Assembly: GCA_030532385.1 (NCBI GenBank)
Contig: JAUNLG010000008.1
Location: 1 to 64,000 of the forward strand
Direction: 5' to 3'
Source of the DNA: Anaerococcus sp.
GTDB lineage: Bacteria > Bacillota > Clostridia > Tissierellales > Peptoniphilaceae
Length of the DNA stretch: 64,000 bases
Position numbers and translations under genes: made by a program. Each line of letters starts with the position of its first letter. Positions within the stretch are counted from its first letter, which is position 1. Positions 53,670 through 63,083 of the stretch are shown here, piece by piece. A model generated the notes under the pieces. The model was given only the letters and a program-made list of their open reading frames with translations, was not told the DNA's origin and did not search any database.

Positions 53670-54086
53670 ATGCTAAAAGAATTTAAAGAATTTATAGCAC
53701 GTGGTAACGTGATGGATATGGCTATAGGTCTTGTAATGGGATCTGCTTTTACAGCAATCGTAACATCAGTTGTTGACAACCTATTGATGCCTATAATATC
53801 AGGACTAACTGCTGGAGTAAATTATGAGGACATAGCAGTCACTATCGGTGGAGCTACTTTAAAAATTGGTCTTGTAATAAACTCCATAATCTCATTTTTA
53901 ATAATTGCTCTTTTTATGTTTTTTGTAGTAAAGGCCTTAAATAAAATGAGAAAGAAAGATGAAGTAGAAGAAGAAGTTACAACAAAGACCTGCCCACATT
54001 GCCTAAGTGAAATTCCACTTGAAGCTAGTAGGTGTCCACATTGTACTTCTAAACTAGAAGGCTATACAAATACTTTTGATAAGTAA
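53670..54086 (+). CDS. mscL: Large-conductance mechanosensitive channel with C-terminal zinc ribbon
   Basis: MscL is a pentameric safety valve opened by membrane tension. The 138-aa protein has the amphipathic start (LKEFKEFIARGNVMDMAIG), TM1 (about 19-45) and TM2 (about 68-92). After a charged linker the usual helical tail is replaced or extended by a four-Cys zinc-ribbon-like module (Cys108, Cys111, Cys122, Cys125). I recall similar tails in some Firmicutes MscL proteins. The gene is monocistronic. Confidence 0.92.
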   Translation: MLKEFKEFIARGNVMDMAIGLVMGSAFTAIVTSVVDNLLMPIISGLTAGVNYEDIAVTIGGATLKIGLVINSIISFLIIALFMFFVVKALNKMRKKDEVEEEVTTKTCPHCLSEIPLEASRCPHCTSKLEGYTNTFDK

Positions 54087-54091
54087 AACCT

Positions 54092-54124
54092 AGGAGCTGT
54101 TGGTGACCAACAGCTCCTTTTTTA
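54092..54124 (+). terminator. Terminator of mscL
   Basis: A perfect 12-bp stem (54092-54103 with 54107-54118) is followed by TTTTTT. It lies between convergent genes and may also act on topA, although its minus-strand T-run is weak. Confidence 0.88.
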
Positions 54125-56179
54125 TCTTCTCTTCTCTTTTACATAATCACAATTAGAACATTTAATCTCATCTGTCGACCTATTTTTTTTATGGACTAAA
54201 AGTGACCCGCATTTAGGGCAAGTTTCTCCTGTTGGAGGATCCCAAAGGGCAAAGTCACATTTAGGATAAGTTGAACATCCATAAAATCTCTTACCCCTTT
54301 TTGTAACTTTCTCAATTATCTCTCCCTCATTACACTTAGGACACTTTATTCCAGTAGATTTTACTATAGATCTTGTATAATCACAGTCTGGAAACCCAGT
54401 ACATCCTACAAACTTACCATTTCTTCCATGCTTTATAGCAAGGTTTCTGCCACACTTTGGACATTTTTCATCTAAGATTTTATCCTTAACCTTATAATCC
54501 TTATCATCTTTTTTGACCTCAACCATATCCTTATTGAAGCTTTCATAAAAACTTCCTAAGTCATCCTTCCAATAACTTTTCCCATCAGCTATGTGGTCAA
54601 GCTTATCTTCCATTGAGGCTGTAAACTCGATATTGATAAAGTCATCGAAGTTTTCTTGAAGAAACTGGTTTACAGTCTTTCCTAGGTCTGTAGGATAAAT
54701 TGACCTACCCTCAAGCTCAACATAGTTTCTGCTTATAATTTGATTGATTGTAGCAGAGTATGTTGAAGGCCTGCCTATTCCATACTCTTCTAAGGTTTTT
54801 ACTAAAGAAGCTTCTGTATACCTTGCTGGTGGTTTGGTAAAGTGTTGGTCCTTGTCTATTTTCTCAGCCCCAAAGACTTCAGACTTTTCTACTTCTGGTA
54901 GGATATTCTCATTTTCCTTATTAGGAGATAGGGCATAAAAACCTTCAAATATTGTAATTTTCCCGTTGGCATTAAAAATCAAACCTTGGTTATCTAAAAC
55001 TAACTTGGTTGATTGGTATTGGTAATCTGTCATTTGACTTTGGACTACCCTCTCCCAGATTAGCTTGTAGAGTTTATATTGTTGGTCTGTCAGATAATCT
55101 CTTATTTCAATAGGGACTCTTCTTATAGAAGTTGGTCTAATTGCCTCATGGGCATCTTGGCTCCCTTTTTTCTTTGCTCCATAAGTATTTCCCTTGCTTG
55201 CATAGTCTTTGCCATATTTTTCTTTAATATAGGCTAGGGATTCATCAACTATTTCCTGGCTTATCCTGTTGGCATCAGTTCTCATGTAGGTAATAAGACC
55301 TACGCTTCCTTCTCCTCCTAGGTCTATACCTTCAAAGAGTTGTTGGGCTAGCTGCATAGTGTATTTGGTTGAAAAACCAAGTCTATTTGAGGCATCTTGT
55401 TGAAGGGTTGATGTTGTATAAGGCTTATTAGGCTTTCTTCTTTTTTTAGTCTTTTTTACTTCTACAATTTCAAACTTATCCTTATCTATCTTTTCAAGGA
55501 CCTTATTTGCTCCACTTTCATTGGATATTTTCATTCTTTTATTAGGTCTACCATAAAATTCAGAATCAAACCTTAGGCCCTTATATTTGTGGTGGGCAGT
55601 TATACTCCAGTATTCCTCTGGTATAAAATCATCGATTTCTTTTTGCCTATCTACTATAAGCTTTAAGGCTACAGATTGGACTCTCCCTGCAGATAGTCCA
55701 CTTTTTACCCTCTTCCAAAGAAGGGGACTAAGTTTATAGCCTACTATCCTATCCATCACCCTCCTAGCTTGTTGGGCATCCACTAGGTTTTGGTCGATTT
55801 TTCTTGGACTTTTTATGGCTTCTTTAACATTTTCTTTTGTTATCTCGTGAAATTCCACCCTATTTTTCTCATCAGGATCAAGGCCTAAGAGGTATTGTAA
55901 ATGCCAGCTTATAGCCTCCCCCTCCCTATCAGGGTCTGTCGCTAGATAAACTTTATCAGCCTTATCCGCTTGTTTTTTTAGTTCATTTATAGTCTTTGCC
56001 TTACCCCTTACCTTTATATATTGGGGTTCAAAGTTATTTTCTATATCTACTCCAAATTTACTTTTTGGTAGATCTCTAAGGTGACCTATGGTGGCCATTA
56101 CCTTATAGTTTCTTCCAAGCATTTTGGATATTGACCTTGCTTTAGTAGGAGATTCCACTATCACTAAATTCTTAGCCAA
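54122..56179 (-). CDS. topA: DNA topoisomerase I
   Basis: Relaxes negative supercoils. The 685-aa type IA enzyme has the N-terminal Toprim domain (IVESPTKARSISKML, and DPDREGEAISWH with its acidic triad), the active-site Tyr in GLITYMRTDANRIS, and three C-terminal four-Cys zinc ribbons (near 580, 622 and 663). It ends a competence and DNA-metabolism operon and starts 4 bases after dprA. Confidence 0.96.
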   Translation of the reverse strand: MAKNLVIVESPTKARSISKMLGRNYKVMATIGHLRDLPKSKFGVDIENNFEPQYIKVRGKAKTINELKKQADKADKVYLATDPDREGEAISWHLQYLLGLDPDEKNRVEFHEITKENVKEAIKSPRKIDQNLVDAQQARRVMDRIVGYKLSPLLWKRVKSGLSAGRVQSVALKLIVDRQKEIDDFIPEEYWSITAHHKYKGLRFDSEFYGRPNKRMKISNESGANKVLEKIDKDKFEIVEVKKTKKRRKPNKPYTTSTLQQDASNRLGFSTKYTMQLAQQLFEGIDLGGEGSVGLITYMRTDANRISQEIVDESLAYIKEKYGKDYASKGNTYGAKKKGSQDAHEAIRPTSIRRVPIEIRDYLTDQQYKLYKLIWERVVQSQMTDYQYQSTKLVLDNQGLIFNANGKITIFEGFYALSPNKENENILPEVEKSEVFGAEKIDKDQHFTKPPARYTEASLVKTLEEYGIGRPSTYSATINQIISRNYVELEGRSIYPTDLGKTVNQFLQENFDDFINIEFTASMEDKLDHIADGKSYWKDDLGSFYESFNKDMVEVKKDDKDYKVKDKILDEKCPKCGRNLAIKHGRNGKFVGCTGFPDCDYTRSIVKSTGIKCPKCNEGEIIEKVTKRGKRFYGCSTYPKCDFALWDPPTGETCPKCGSLLVHKKNRSTDEIKCSNCDYVKEKRR

Positions 56180-56183
56180 ATAA

Positions 56184-57275
56184 TCACTCCTTTATTATAA
56201 ATTCATTATTTCCAATATTTTCTATATAATCTTTTAGTTCAAGGGCTGTCAAAAGATAATTTATTATCTCTATGGGTTGCCCTGTCAATTCTATAAGTTT
56301 ATCTACCCCAATATTGGGATAGTCTGTGATATATCTTACTACTTCAAGCTCTCCCTTATCAAGTTTTGAATAATCCTTAGTATTTTCTATCTTACTTCTA
56401 TCTATTAGATAGTCTATCTCTTCTAGGATATCTTCTGCATCAAGGATTAATTTAGCTCCTTCTTGGATTAACTTATTGGTACCCTTAGAATAAATAGAAT
56501 TAATATTTCCAGGTAGGGCAAAAACTTCCCTGCCCTGGTCTAGGGCGCACCTGGTTGTAATCATAGTCCCTGACTTCTCCCTTGCCTCAATGACAATTGT
56601 ACCTAAGGATATGCCTGAAATAATCCTATTTCTCCTAGGAAAATTGTAGGCAAGGGGGCTGGTGCCTAAGGGATATTCAGATAAAATCAGGCCATTTTCT
56701 TCCATTCTTTCATAAAGATCTTTATTTTGCCTTGGATATATCTGGTCTATCCCGCAACCTATTACCCCAATAGTTCTCTTTGATAAATCAAGACTTGCCC
56801 TATGGCAAATTGCATCAATACCATAGGCTAGGCCTGATACTGTGGTAAGATTAGCCCTTGCTATCTTACTACATATGTGGTTAGCTGCCCACTTGCCATA
56901 GGCTGTACACTTTCTAGAACCTACAAAGGCTAGGGAATTTTGATCTCCTATCTTATCAAGACTTCCTTTATAATAAAGGATAGCTGGCCTATCATCAATA
57001 TTTCTAAGATTGATAGGATAATCTTCATCTAGAAAAGTCACATAAGTATACCCTTCCTTATTGATCCTATCAAGGTAAGGCTTAAAGTTATCAAGGTTTT
57101 TACTTGAAAAAATCTTTTCATATTGCTTATCTGTCAAAAAATCATAAAAAATCCTATCTTTATTAAAAAAATCTTTAAAACCTGTCTTTTCATAAAGCTT
57201 TAGAATAAGAGAATTATTTATGTATATGTAATTTAAGTAAAGAATAATCTGGTTTTTATTTAAATTAAAAAGCAT
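56184..57275 (-). CDS. dprA: DNA processing protein DprA
   Basis: DprA loads RecA on incoming single-stranded DNA during transformation. The 363-aa protein has a SAM-like helical N-terminus (about 1-80), the extended Rossmann fold (AFVGSRKCTAYGKWAA near 116, GVIGCGIDQIYPRQN, EYPLGTSPLAYNFPRRNRIISG), and a C-terminal winged-helix region (about 295-360). It overlaps yraN by 11 bases, the usual rnhB-yraN-dprA-topA order. No com genes are in the window. Confidence 0.94.
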   Translation of the reverse strand: MLFNLNKNQIILYLNYIYINNSLILKLYEKTGFKDFFNKDRIFYDFLTDKQYEKIFSSKNLDNFKPYLDRINKEGYTYVTFLDEDYPINLRNIDDRPAILYYKGSLDKIGDQNSLAFVGSRKCTAYGKWAANHICSKIARANLTTVSGLAYGIDAICHRASLDLSKRTIGVIGCGIDQIYPRQNKDLYERMEENGLILSEYPLGTSPLAYNFPRRNRIISGISLGTIVIEAREKSGTMITTRCALDQGREVFALPGNINSIYSKGTNKLIQEGAKLILDAEDILEEIDYLIDRSKIENTKDYSKLDKGELEVVRYITDYPNIGVDKLIELTGQPIEIINYLLTALELKDYIENIGNNEFIIKE

Positions 57276-57612
57276 TTTCTATATAATTTATCTCCTTTGT
57301 ATCAAGGAGGACTTCACAAACATCAAATCGCATTAGATATTCGCTCAAGTCCTTTTCTATAAGGTAAGCCTGGCTGGCCTTTATAATTCTTTCTTGTTTC
57401 TTAAAGGTAACTGCATCCCTAGGATTTGAAAATCTCCTATTTTTCCTAGTCTTAACCTCCACAAAAACAATTACATCACCCTTCCTAGCTATAATATCAA
57501 CTTCACCATAGGGCTTGGTGTAATTTCTTGCCATAATTTTATAGGACCTAGCCTTCAGATATTTGCTTGCCAAGTCCTCACCAAAGTCTCCAACTTTTTT
57601 CTTATAGGTCAT
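57265..57612 (-). CDS. YraN family (UPF0102) nuclease-like protein
   Basis: The 115-aa protein has the PD-(D/E)XK-like core: GEDLASKYL, then YGEVDIIARKGDVIVFVEVKTRKN with Glu, Asp and Glu-Lys in register. The family is predicted to be an endonuclease of the Holliday-junction resolvase type, but its role is not established. It overlaps both rnhB and dprA by 11 bases. Confidence 0.88.
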   Translation of the reverse strand: MTYKKKVGDFGEDLASKYLKARSYKIMARNYTKPYGEVDIIARKGDVIVFVEVKTRKNRRFSNPRDAVTFKKQERIIKASQAYLIEKDLSEYLMRFDVCEVLLDTKEINYIENAF

Positions 57613-58231
57613 AGATTGATAGTTGCCTTTGGTGAAATTTTTTTAGGAAACTTTGCCTATGGATGGGAGTTTCCCCATAGGTCCTTAGGCCCTCATAATG
57701 GGCCTTGGTCCCATAGCCCATGTTAGTTTCAAAGCCATAGCCCTTATATATTTTTGAAAAATTGATCATTATATCATCCCTTCTAATTTTTGCAAGAATT
57801 GACGCTGCAGATATAACATATTCATTTAAGTCTCCCTTTACAATGTTAAGCTGGGGTAGGTCTGTATTAATCCTTTCAGCATCTATAAGGACAATATCAG
57901 GTCTTATTTTAAGCTTATTAAGGGCATCTTCCATAGCCCTAAGGGTGGCATTTCTAATATTGAGCTTATCAATCAAGGCTGGATTTGCATAGCCGTAGGA
58001 TATAGCTAGGCTATCTTTTATAATCTCATCTTTTAGCTTTAGCATTTTCTTTCTGGTAAGCTTTTTTGAATCAGTAATCCCATCGATCTTTGAATCCTTT
58101 TTCATTATCAGAGCACATGTTACCACAGGACCTGCCAAAGGTCCCCTACCTACTTCATCAATGCCTGCTATATATTTATACTTCCTATAAATTTCCTCTT
58201 TTATTGTATCATTATAGATAGAATACCTCAT
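57602..58231 (-). CDS. rnhB: Ribonuclease HII
   Basis: Cuts RNA in RNA-DNA hybrids and removes misincorporated ribonucleotides. The 209-aa protein has the signature GIDEVGRGPLAGPVV (about 23-37) with the first Asp-Glu pair, then VLIDAERI and an AKIRRDDIM segment with the remaining acidic residues. Length is normal. It overlaps rbgA by 4 bases and yraN by 11. Confidence 0.95.
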   Translation of the reverse strand: MRYSIYNDTIKEEIYRKYKYIAGIDEVGRGPLAGPVVTCALIMKKDSKIDGITDSKKLTRKKMLKLKDEIIKDSLAISYGYANPALIDKLNIRNATLRAMEDALNKLKIRPDIVLIDAERINTDLPQLNIVKGDLNEYVISAASILAKIRRDDIMINFSKIYKGYGFETNMGYGTKAHYEGLRTYGETPIHRQSFLKKFHQRQLSIYDL

Positions 58232-59073
58232 GACTTCTCCAAGCTTATCCTGCCAAGTTTTCCACTTCTAAAATCTTGGAAGATAATATTAGCAGTTCTA
58301 GTGTAGTCAAAGTCCCCTCTACTTATAAGGGCTCCTCTTTTTTTGGCTATAGCTTCATAGATTTCTAGAGAACTTAGGCCATTTATGTCTATCTTATACC
58401 TTTGCTCTAAATTCTTAGGGTAATTTTCTTTCATGTAGTCTATAAACTTAAGAGCTAGGTCTTCTATATTTATGACTTCATCTTTAATTGCATTAGTAAA
58501 AGATAAGTGAAGGCCTGTTTGCTCATCAAATTTTGGCCATAAGACACCTGGAGTATCTAAAAGATTTATATTAGACTTTGTCTTAATCCATTGTTTAGTT
58601 TGAGTAATTCCAGGTCTATTACCAACCTTGGCCCCCTTTTTCTTAGAAACCTTATTAATAAAAGTTGATTTTCCAGAATTTGGCACTCCTACAATCATCA
58701 TCCTTATAGTTGGATTTTCTATATTCTTATCCTTATTTCTTTGAAATTTATCTTTAAGTAATCCGTAGGCTAGCCTATAAATCTTATCAACATTTACATT
58801 TTCCTTACTTGAAATAGCTAGGGCCAGGTTTCCTTCTTTTTTAAAATCCTCTACCCACTTTTTCGTCTCTTCTTTATCAGCAAGATCAGCCTTATTCATA
58901 ATTATAAGTCTTGGCTTATCTTTTAAGATTTCATCAAGCATAGGATTTCTACTAGATATAGGAATCCTAGCGTCGATTATTTCAAGAACAAGGTCAACTA
59001 GCTTTAAATTTTCTATTATCATTTCCTTGGTCTTTTTCATATGACCTGGAAACCAGTTTATATTCATTGTCAT
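58228..59073 (-). CDS. rbgA: Ribosome biogenesis GTPase RbgA (YlqF)
   Basis: This GTPase acts late in 50S subunit assembly. The 281-aa protein has circularly permuted G motifs: G4 NKAD (near 58) before G1 GVPNSGKS (near 129) and G3 DTPGVLWP. An N-terminal WFPGHMKKT motif and a C-terminal ANTAR-like helical domain complete it. AAGGAG lies 6 bases before ATG 59073. It follows a terminator after rplS, so it probably has its own promoter in 59086-59289. Candidate minus-strand TATAAT boxes exist there, but I see no good -35. Confidence 0.95.
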   Translation of the reverse strand: MTMNINWFPGHMKKTKEMIIENLKLVDLVLEIIDARIPISSRNPMLDEILKDKPRLIIMNKADLADKEETKKWVEDFKKEGNLALAISSKENVNVDKIYRLAYGLLKDKFQRNKDKNIENPTIRMMIVGVPNSGKSTFINKVSKKKGAKVGNRPGITQTKQWIKTKSNINLLDTPGVLWPKFDEQTGLHLSFTNAIKDEVINIEDLALKFIDYMKENYPKNLEQRYKIDINGLSSLEIYEAIAKKRGALISRGDFDYTRTANIIFQDFRSGKLGRISLEKS

Positions 59074-59291
59074 AATCTTCTCCTTATTATAAATATATTA
59101 TACGAAAAATCTTAAAAAGTACATCCCAAAATCATCTCATAACAGATAGTCATACCTTAGCTGGTCTACATAAACTTTTATAATGACCGTTTATCTCCTT
59201 AGGTACTTATAAGACCTAAATTCTATCTACTATCTTCATGGTTATTACTTTATGTTAATATTATAAAATATTAAAACAAATTTAAAGCTAC

Positions 59292-59325
59292 AAAAAAACT
59301 GTTGCAATTTTTATCTTTGCAACAG
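59292..59325 (-). terminator. Terminator of the ylxM-rplS operon
   Basis: A perfect 9-bp stem (CTGTTGCAA 59299-59307 with TTGCAACAG 59317-59325) is followed on the minus strand by TTTTTTT. It lies 9 bases after the rplS stop. Confidence 0.88.
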
Positions 59326-59334
59326 CTCTGATTC

Positions 59335-59682
59335 TTAGTAATTATTTTTTTCTCTAACTTTAGCAGCCTTACCTTGACGGTTTCTAAGGTATTTTAGTTT
59401 TGCTCTCCTTACCTTACCACGTCTTGTCACCCTAAGTTTTTCTATTCTTGGTGAATGGTATTGGAAGGTTCTTTCTACTCCTACACCATAAGATATTCTT
59501 CTAACTGTAAAAGTCTTGTTGATTCCACCTTCGTGAATGTAGATTACTGTTCCTTCAAAGTCTTGAAGTCTTTCCTTATCACCTTCTTTGATCCTATAAC
59601 TTAGTCTTACGGTATCTCCTACTTTAAAGTCAAAGTTGTCTTGACGTAGGTTTTCTTGTTCAATCTTTTTTATTAACTCCAT
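59335..59682 (-). CDS. rplS: 50S ribosomal protein L19
   Basis: The 115-aa protein lies at the 30S-50S interface. It has the L19 features [44 protein letters not shown] and the basic C-terminus [22 protein letters not shown] use ATG 59682, because AGGAG lies just upstream and the protein then starts [13 protein letters not shown] as the family does. The longer frame to 59712 adds ten residues without homology. It overlaps trmD by 23 bases. Confidence 0.96.
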   Translation of the reverse strand: MELIKKIEQENLRQDNFDFKVGDTVRLSYRIKEGDKERLQDFEGTVIYIHEGGINKTFTVRRISYGVGVERTFQYHSPRIEKLRVTRRGKVRRAKLKYLRNRQGKAAKVREKNNY

Positions 59683-60376
59683 CTTTACTCTCCTCTCGTA
59701 AGAATTTCTCATATAAGTCTGGTCTTACTCTTTTAGTTTTCTCTATCGCACTTTTCCTATTCCACTTTGCTATCTTCTTATGGTCACCACTTACCAGTTC
59801 ATTTGGTACAAAATAGCCTCTAAAGTTCCTAGGTTTTGTGTATTCGTCGCCTTGTAAGAGGGTATTGTAATGGGAATCTGTTTCTAGGGATTCTCTTTTT
59901 CCTACAACACCATCTATAAATCTTGCCATCGAATCTATAAGAACCATGGCAGGAATCTCTCCACCTGTAAGTACATAGTCTCCTATAGATATCTCATAGT
60001 CTACATAATGATTTGTTATTCTCGCATCTATTCCCTCGTAGTGGCCGCAAATGATTATAAGGTCTTCAATTTCTGCAAAGTTGATTGCTAATTTCTGATC
60101 TAATTTTTTGCCTGCTGCTGACATGTAGCAGACTTTGGATTTGTGTGTTTTTACAGACATCAAGGCATCATATATCACCTGAGCTTTGATTAACATTCCG
60201 GCTGCCCCACCGTATACTGTATCATCTACATGGTTATGCTTGTCATTTGAAAAATCTCTTATGTTTACTATATTTATTTCTAGTTTTTTATTTTCAATTG
60301 CTTTGCCTATTACTCCATAGGTTTTTAAGAATTCAAAACTTTCTGGAAATAGGGTAAGTATGGTAACTTTATTCAT
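59660..60376 (-). CDS. trmD: tRNA (guanine-37-N1)-methyltransferase
   Basis: TrmD methylates G37 of tRNAs that read CNN and related codons, preventing frameshifts. The roughly 238-aa SPOUT enzyme has the trefoil-knot motifs [23 protein letters not shown] and [17 protein letters not shown] 60376 overlaps the rimM stop. A GTG six bases earlier (60382) is an alternative start. It is part of the conserved rpsP-rimM-trmD-rplS block. Confidence 0.95.
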   Translation of the reverse strand: MNKVTILTLFPESFEFLKTYGVIGKAIENKKLEINIVNIRDFSNDKHNHVDDTVYGGAAGMLIKAQVIYDALMSVKTHKSKVCYMSAAGKKLDQKLAINFAEIEDLIIICGHYEGIDARITNHYVDYEISIGDYVLTGGEIPAMVLIDSMARFIDGVVGKRESLETDSHYNTLLQGDEYTKPRNFRGYFVPNELVSGDHKKIAKWNRKSAIEKTKRVRPDLYEKFLREESKDGVNKKD

Positions 60377-60857
60377 AATCACTTAAGTTATCTACTTGTA
60401 TAGTATTTTCATCTAGGTCAATTTTTTTAATTACAGATTTTAATGCTGGTAGAAGGACTTCCTTTTTTTCTTTTGTTTCTATTAGATAAACATCATTAGG
60501 ATAGACACCGCTTATGATGTCTTTTAGGACTCCTATCTCTTGCCCATTTGAGATAATTTTTGCCCCTATTAGTTTATAAATGTAGTATTCATCATCTGCT
60601 AGATCAGCCAAATCTTTTTCATCTACCCAAAGATCTTTGCCTATAAGTTCTTGAACTTGGTTTATGTCCTCATATTCTTTAAACTTTATTACTTTTTCAG
60701 CCTTTAGGTCAAAGGATTCTTCTATAGTTAAAGGTTGATCTTCAACATAAAGTTTGGATCCTTCTTTAAATCTATCAGGATTATCTGATAGGACTTTTAC
60801 CTTGACACCGCCTCTTATGCCATGGGTTTTTAGTATACTAGCTACTGTAATTTTCAT
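60369..60857 (-). CDS. rimM: 16S rRNA processing protein RimM
   Basis: Assists maturation of the 30S head by binding S19. The 162-aa protein has an N-terminal RimM barrel (ILKTHGIRGGVKVKVLSDNPDRF, about 8-30) and a C-terminal PRC-barrel (YYIYKLIGAKIISNGQEIGVL, VLLPALKSVIKKIDL). Length is typical. It overlaps khpA by 4 bases and trmD by a few. Confidence 0.95.
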   Translation of the reverse strand: MKITVASILKTHGIRGGVKVKVLSDNPDRFKEGSKLYVEDQPLTIEESFDLKAEKVIKFKEYEDINQVQELIGKDLWVDEKDLADLADDEYYIYKLIGAKIISNGQEIGVLKDIISGVYPNDVYLIETKEKKEVLLPALKSVIKKIDLDENTIQVDNLSDYE

Positions 60858-61078
60858 ATTCTAATGTTGACCTTAACATCTTCCTTGATTGCTGCAGCCC
60901 TAGCTATGGCTCTTATTGAATTGATTATATTGCCGCGAAGGCCTATTACCCTACCCTTATCTTCATCAGCTACATGGATTAGGATATCTACTTCTCCTCC
61001 CTCGCTTTTTTCTTCAATTCTTACAGCTTCTTTATTATCTACTAATTCTTTTACAATTAATTCAACTAGGTTTTTCAT
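60854..61078 (-). CDS. khpA: KH-domain RNA-binding protein KhpA
   Basis: The 74-aa protein is a single KH domain with the nucleic-acid-binding loop VIGLRGNIINSIRAI (about 43-57). In Firmicutes KhpA (YlqC) pairs with KhpB/Jag and affects cell division and small-RNA binding. Its place between rpsP and rimM is standard. No jag gene is in the window. Confidence 0.92.
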   Translation of the reverse strand: MKNLVELIVKELVDNKEAVRIEEKSEGGEVDILIHVADEDKGRVIGLRGNIINSIRAIARAAAIKEDVKVNIRI

Positions 61079-61079
61079 C

Positions 61080-61325
61080 TTAAGCTAATACGTCGTTATC
61101 TTTAAATAATTTTTCTACAATAGAAGTTGGTTTTGCACCATTTTTAATCCATTGTTTAGCTTTTTCATTGTCTACTCTAAATTCTTTTGGATTTGAGATT
61201 GGATTATAGATACCAATTTCTTCGATGAATTTACCATTTCTTGGGCTTCTTGAATCTGCTACTACTACTCTGTAGAATGGTTTCTTCTTTTGTCCCATTC
61301 TCTTTAATCTAATTTTAACTGCCAT
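61080..61325 (-). CDS. rpsP: 30S ribosomal protein S16
   Basis: The 81-aa protein starts with the S16 signature [24 protein letters not shown] and continues with [12 protein letters not shown]. It stabilises the 5' domain of 16S rRNA. It follows ffh by 22 bases and precedes khpA by one base. Confidence 0.97.
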   Translation of the reverse strand: MAVKIRLKRMGQKKKPFYRVVVADSRSPRNGKFIEEIGIYNPISNPKEFRVDNEKAKQWIKNGAKPTSIVEKLFKDNDVLA

Positions 61326-61347
61326 TTTTTCCTCCTATGTTACTTTT

Positions 61348-62685
61348 CTAAAAGAAAGGCATTTTTGGAAATCTCTTGCCTCTTTTATTTGACTTTAGTC
61401 CTGTCATCTTCTTCATCATTTTTTTAAGTTCTTTAAACTGTTTGAGCAATTTGTTAAGTTCGTTGATATCAACGCCTGATCCCCTGGCTATTCTTTCTTT
61501 CCTGCTCCTGCCAATGATTTCAGGTTTTTCTCTTTCTTCTTTGGTCATTGAACTGATCAAGGCCTCAATTCTTACAAAGCCCCTATCATCGACATTGACT
61601 CCCTTTAGCATCTTTGAGTTGACCCCAGGTATCATAGCTAGAAGGTCTTCTAAGGGTCCCATATTCCTAATCTGATTGACTTGTTCCATAAAATCATCTA
61701 GGGTATAGGTTTGCTCTCTCATCTTTCTTTCTAGCTCTTTGGCATTTTCTAGGGATAATTGCTCTTCTGCCCTTTCTATTAAGGATAGGACATCTCCCAT
61801 GCCAAGGATCCTATTTGCCATCCTGTCTGGGTGAAAGGCTTCTAGGTCATCTAGCTTTTCTCCAACACCTATAAATTTGATTGGCTTGCCTACTACTTTT
61901 CTTATTGATAGTGCAGCTCCACCTCTGGCATCACCGTCAAGTTTTGTTAGGATTACTCCTGTTATGTCCAAATAATCATCAAAAGTCTTTGCGACATTTA
62001 CTGCTTCTTGACCTGTCATAGCATCCACTACTAGTAAGATCTCATCAGGATTTATAGCTTGTTTTATATTTTTAAGCTCATCCATCAAGTCTTCATCGAT
62101 TTGAAGTCTACCTGCTGTATCGACTATTACAACATCATGCCTATTTGCTCTTGCATAATCTTTGGCTTCTTTGGCTATTTCTACAGGATCTTTTTTACCT
62201 TTTTCAAACACAAAGGTTTGGGCATTTTTACCTACAACCTTAAGCTGTTCTATTGCTGCAGGCCTGTAGATATCTAAGGCGGCAAGCATGGGGTTTCTAT
62301 TCTCACCCTTTAGCTTTTTAGCAAGTTTACCAGAATGGGTTGTCTTTCCTGAACCTTGAAGCCCTACCATCATAACCATATGAGGGGTAGATCCTTTAAG
62401 GTCTAACTTGGAGTTTTCCTTGCCCATTAAGTCTGTAAGTTCTTCATTTACAATCTTAACTACCATTTGCCCAGGTGTTAGGGAAGTCATAACATCTTGC
62501 CCAAGTGATCTTTCCTTGATTGTCTTTACAAGTTCTTTTACAACCTTGTAGTTAACATCTGCTTCTAGTAAAGAGAGTCTTATCTCTCTCATAGCGGCAT
62601 CTATATCTTTTTCGTTTAATTTTCCTTTTCCTGTCAATTTTCCAAGTGTAGCTTGGAGTCTTTCAGAAAGGCCTTCAAATACCAT
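61348..62685 (-). CDS. ffh: Signal recognition particle GTPase Ffh
   Basis: Ffh binds signal sequences and delivers ribosomes to FtsY. The 445-aa protein has a helical N domain, a G domain with GLQGSGKTTHSGKLA (about 106-120), DTAGRL and TKLDGDARGGAALS. The C-terminal M domain binds the SRP RNA (RIARGSGVDINELNKLLKQFK) and is rich in Met and Lys. The basic tail is complete. Next to ylxM, as in most Firmicutes. Confidence 0.97.
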   Translation of the reverse strand: MVFEGLSERLQATLGKLTGKGKLNEKDIDAAMREIRLSLLEADVNYKVVKELVKTIKERSLGQDVMTSLTPGQMVVKIVNEELTDLMGKENSKLDLKGSTPHMVMMVGLQGSGKTTHSGKLAKKLKGENRNPMLAALDIYRPAAIEQLKVVGKNAQTFVFEKGKKDPVEIAKEAKDYARANRHDVVIVDTAGRLQIDEDLMDELKNIKQAINPDEILLVVDAMTGQEAVNVAKTFDDYLDITGVILTKLDGDARGGAALSIRKVVGKPIKFIGVGEKLDDLEAFHPDRMANRILGMGDVLSLIERAEEQLSLENAKELERKMREQTYTLDDFMEQVNQIRNMGPLEDLLAMIPGVNSKMLKGVNVDDRGFVRIEALISSMTKEEREKPEIIGRSRKERIARGSGVDINELNKLLKQFKELKKMMKKMTGLKSNKRGKRFPKMPFF

Positions 62686-62695
62686 ATTCCCTCTT

Positions 62696-63019
62696 CTATA
62701 TTCTTCCTATTAGTTCTGTCATCATTTCTCTAGCTAAATCGTAATTTGAATCATCCATCAGCCCTCTTATACTCATAAGAGAAGCTTTAAGGTCTTCACG
62801 GTTTTTTTGTAAAGAAAGCTCATCTTCAAACTCAAATAACTTATCAACAGACCTTTGCAACATATCTGATATAGCTTGCTTGCTCCTACCAGTATTATCT
62901 GCTATCTCTTGGAGGGATAAATCCTCATTATAGTAGAAATTAATAACATCTCTTTGCTTTTTATTAAGAAGTGAGCCGTATATATCAAATAATTGAGCCA
63001 CTTTTACTATTTTTTCCAT
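62696..63019 (-). CDS. ylxM: YlxM family SRP-associated protein
   Basis: This roughly 107-aa helix-turn-helix protein (LNKKQRDVINFYYNEDLSLQEIADNTGRSKQAISDMLQRS) belongs to the YlxM/p13 family, which works with Ffh and FtsY. I use ATG 63019, giving MEKIVKVAQL. A TTG at 63034 would add five residues. It lies 10 bases before ffh and heads the ribosome/SRP operon, behind a consensus promoter with a very short, hairpin-bearing leader. Confidence 0.92.
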   Translation of the reverse strand: MEKIVKVAQLFDIYGSLLNKKQRDVINFYYNEDLSLQEIADNTGRSKQAISDMLQRSVDKLFEFEDELSLQKNREDLKASLMSIRGLMDDSNYDLAREMMTELIGRI

Positions 63020-63029
63020 AAAATCACCC

Positions 63030-63048
63030 GTCAAGCTTTTTACTTGAC
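63030..63048 (-). promoter_or_regulatory. 5'-terminal hairpin in the ylxM leader
   Basis: GTCAAG (63030-63035) and CTTGAC (63043-63048) form a perfect 6-bp stem that begins at the predicted transcript start (about 63048). The ribosome-site-like GGGTGA follows directly after it. Confidence 0.5.
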
Positions 63049-63054
63049 TCTCAT

Positions 63055-63083
63055 ATTATACACTGGCAAAAATAAAGAGTCAA
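63055..63083 (-). promoter_or_regulatory. Promoter of the ylxM-ffh-rpsP operon
   Basis: On the minus strand TTGACT (plus 63078-63083), a 17-base spacer and TATAAT (63055-63060). The -35 lies inside the 3' arm of the htrA terminator. Confidence 0.8.

Noticed and set aside
59100-59290. Possible remnant gene upstream of rbgA on the minus strand (AAGGAG followed by short frames)
   Set aside because: No ATG, GTG or TTG follows the ribosome-like site in an open frame longer than about 15 codons, and no family is recognisable.
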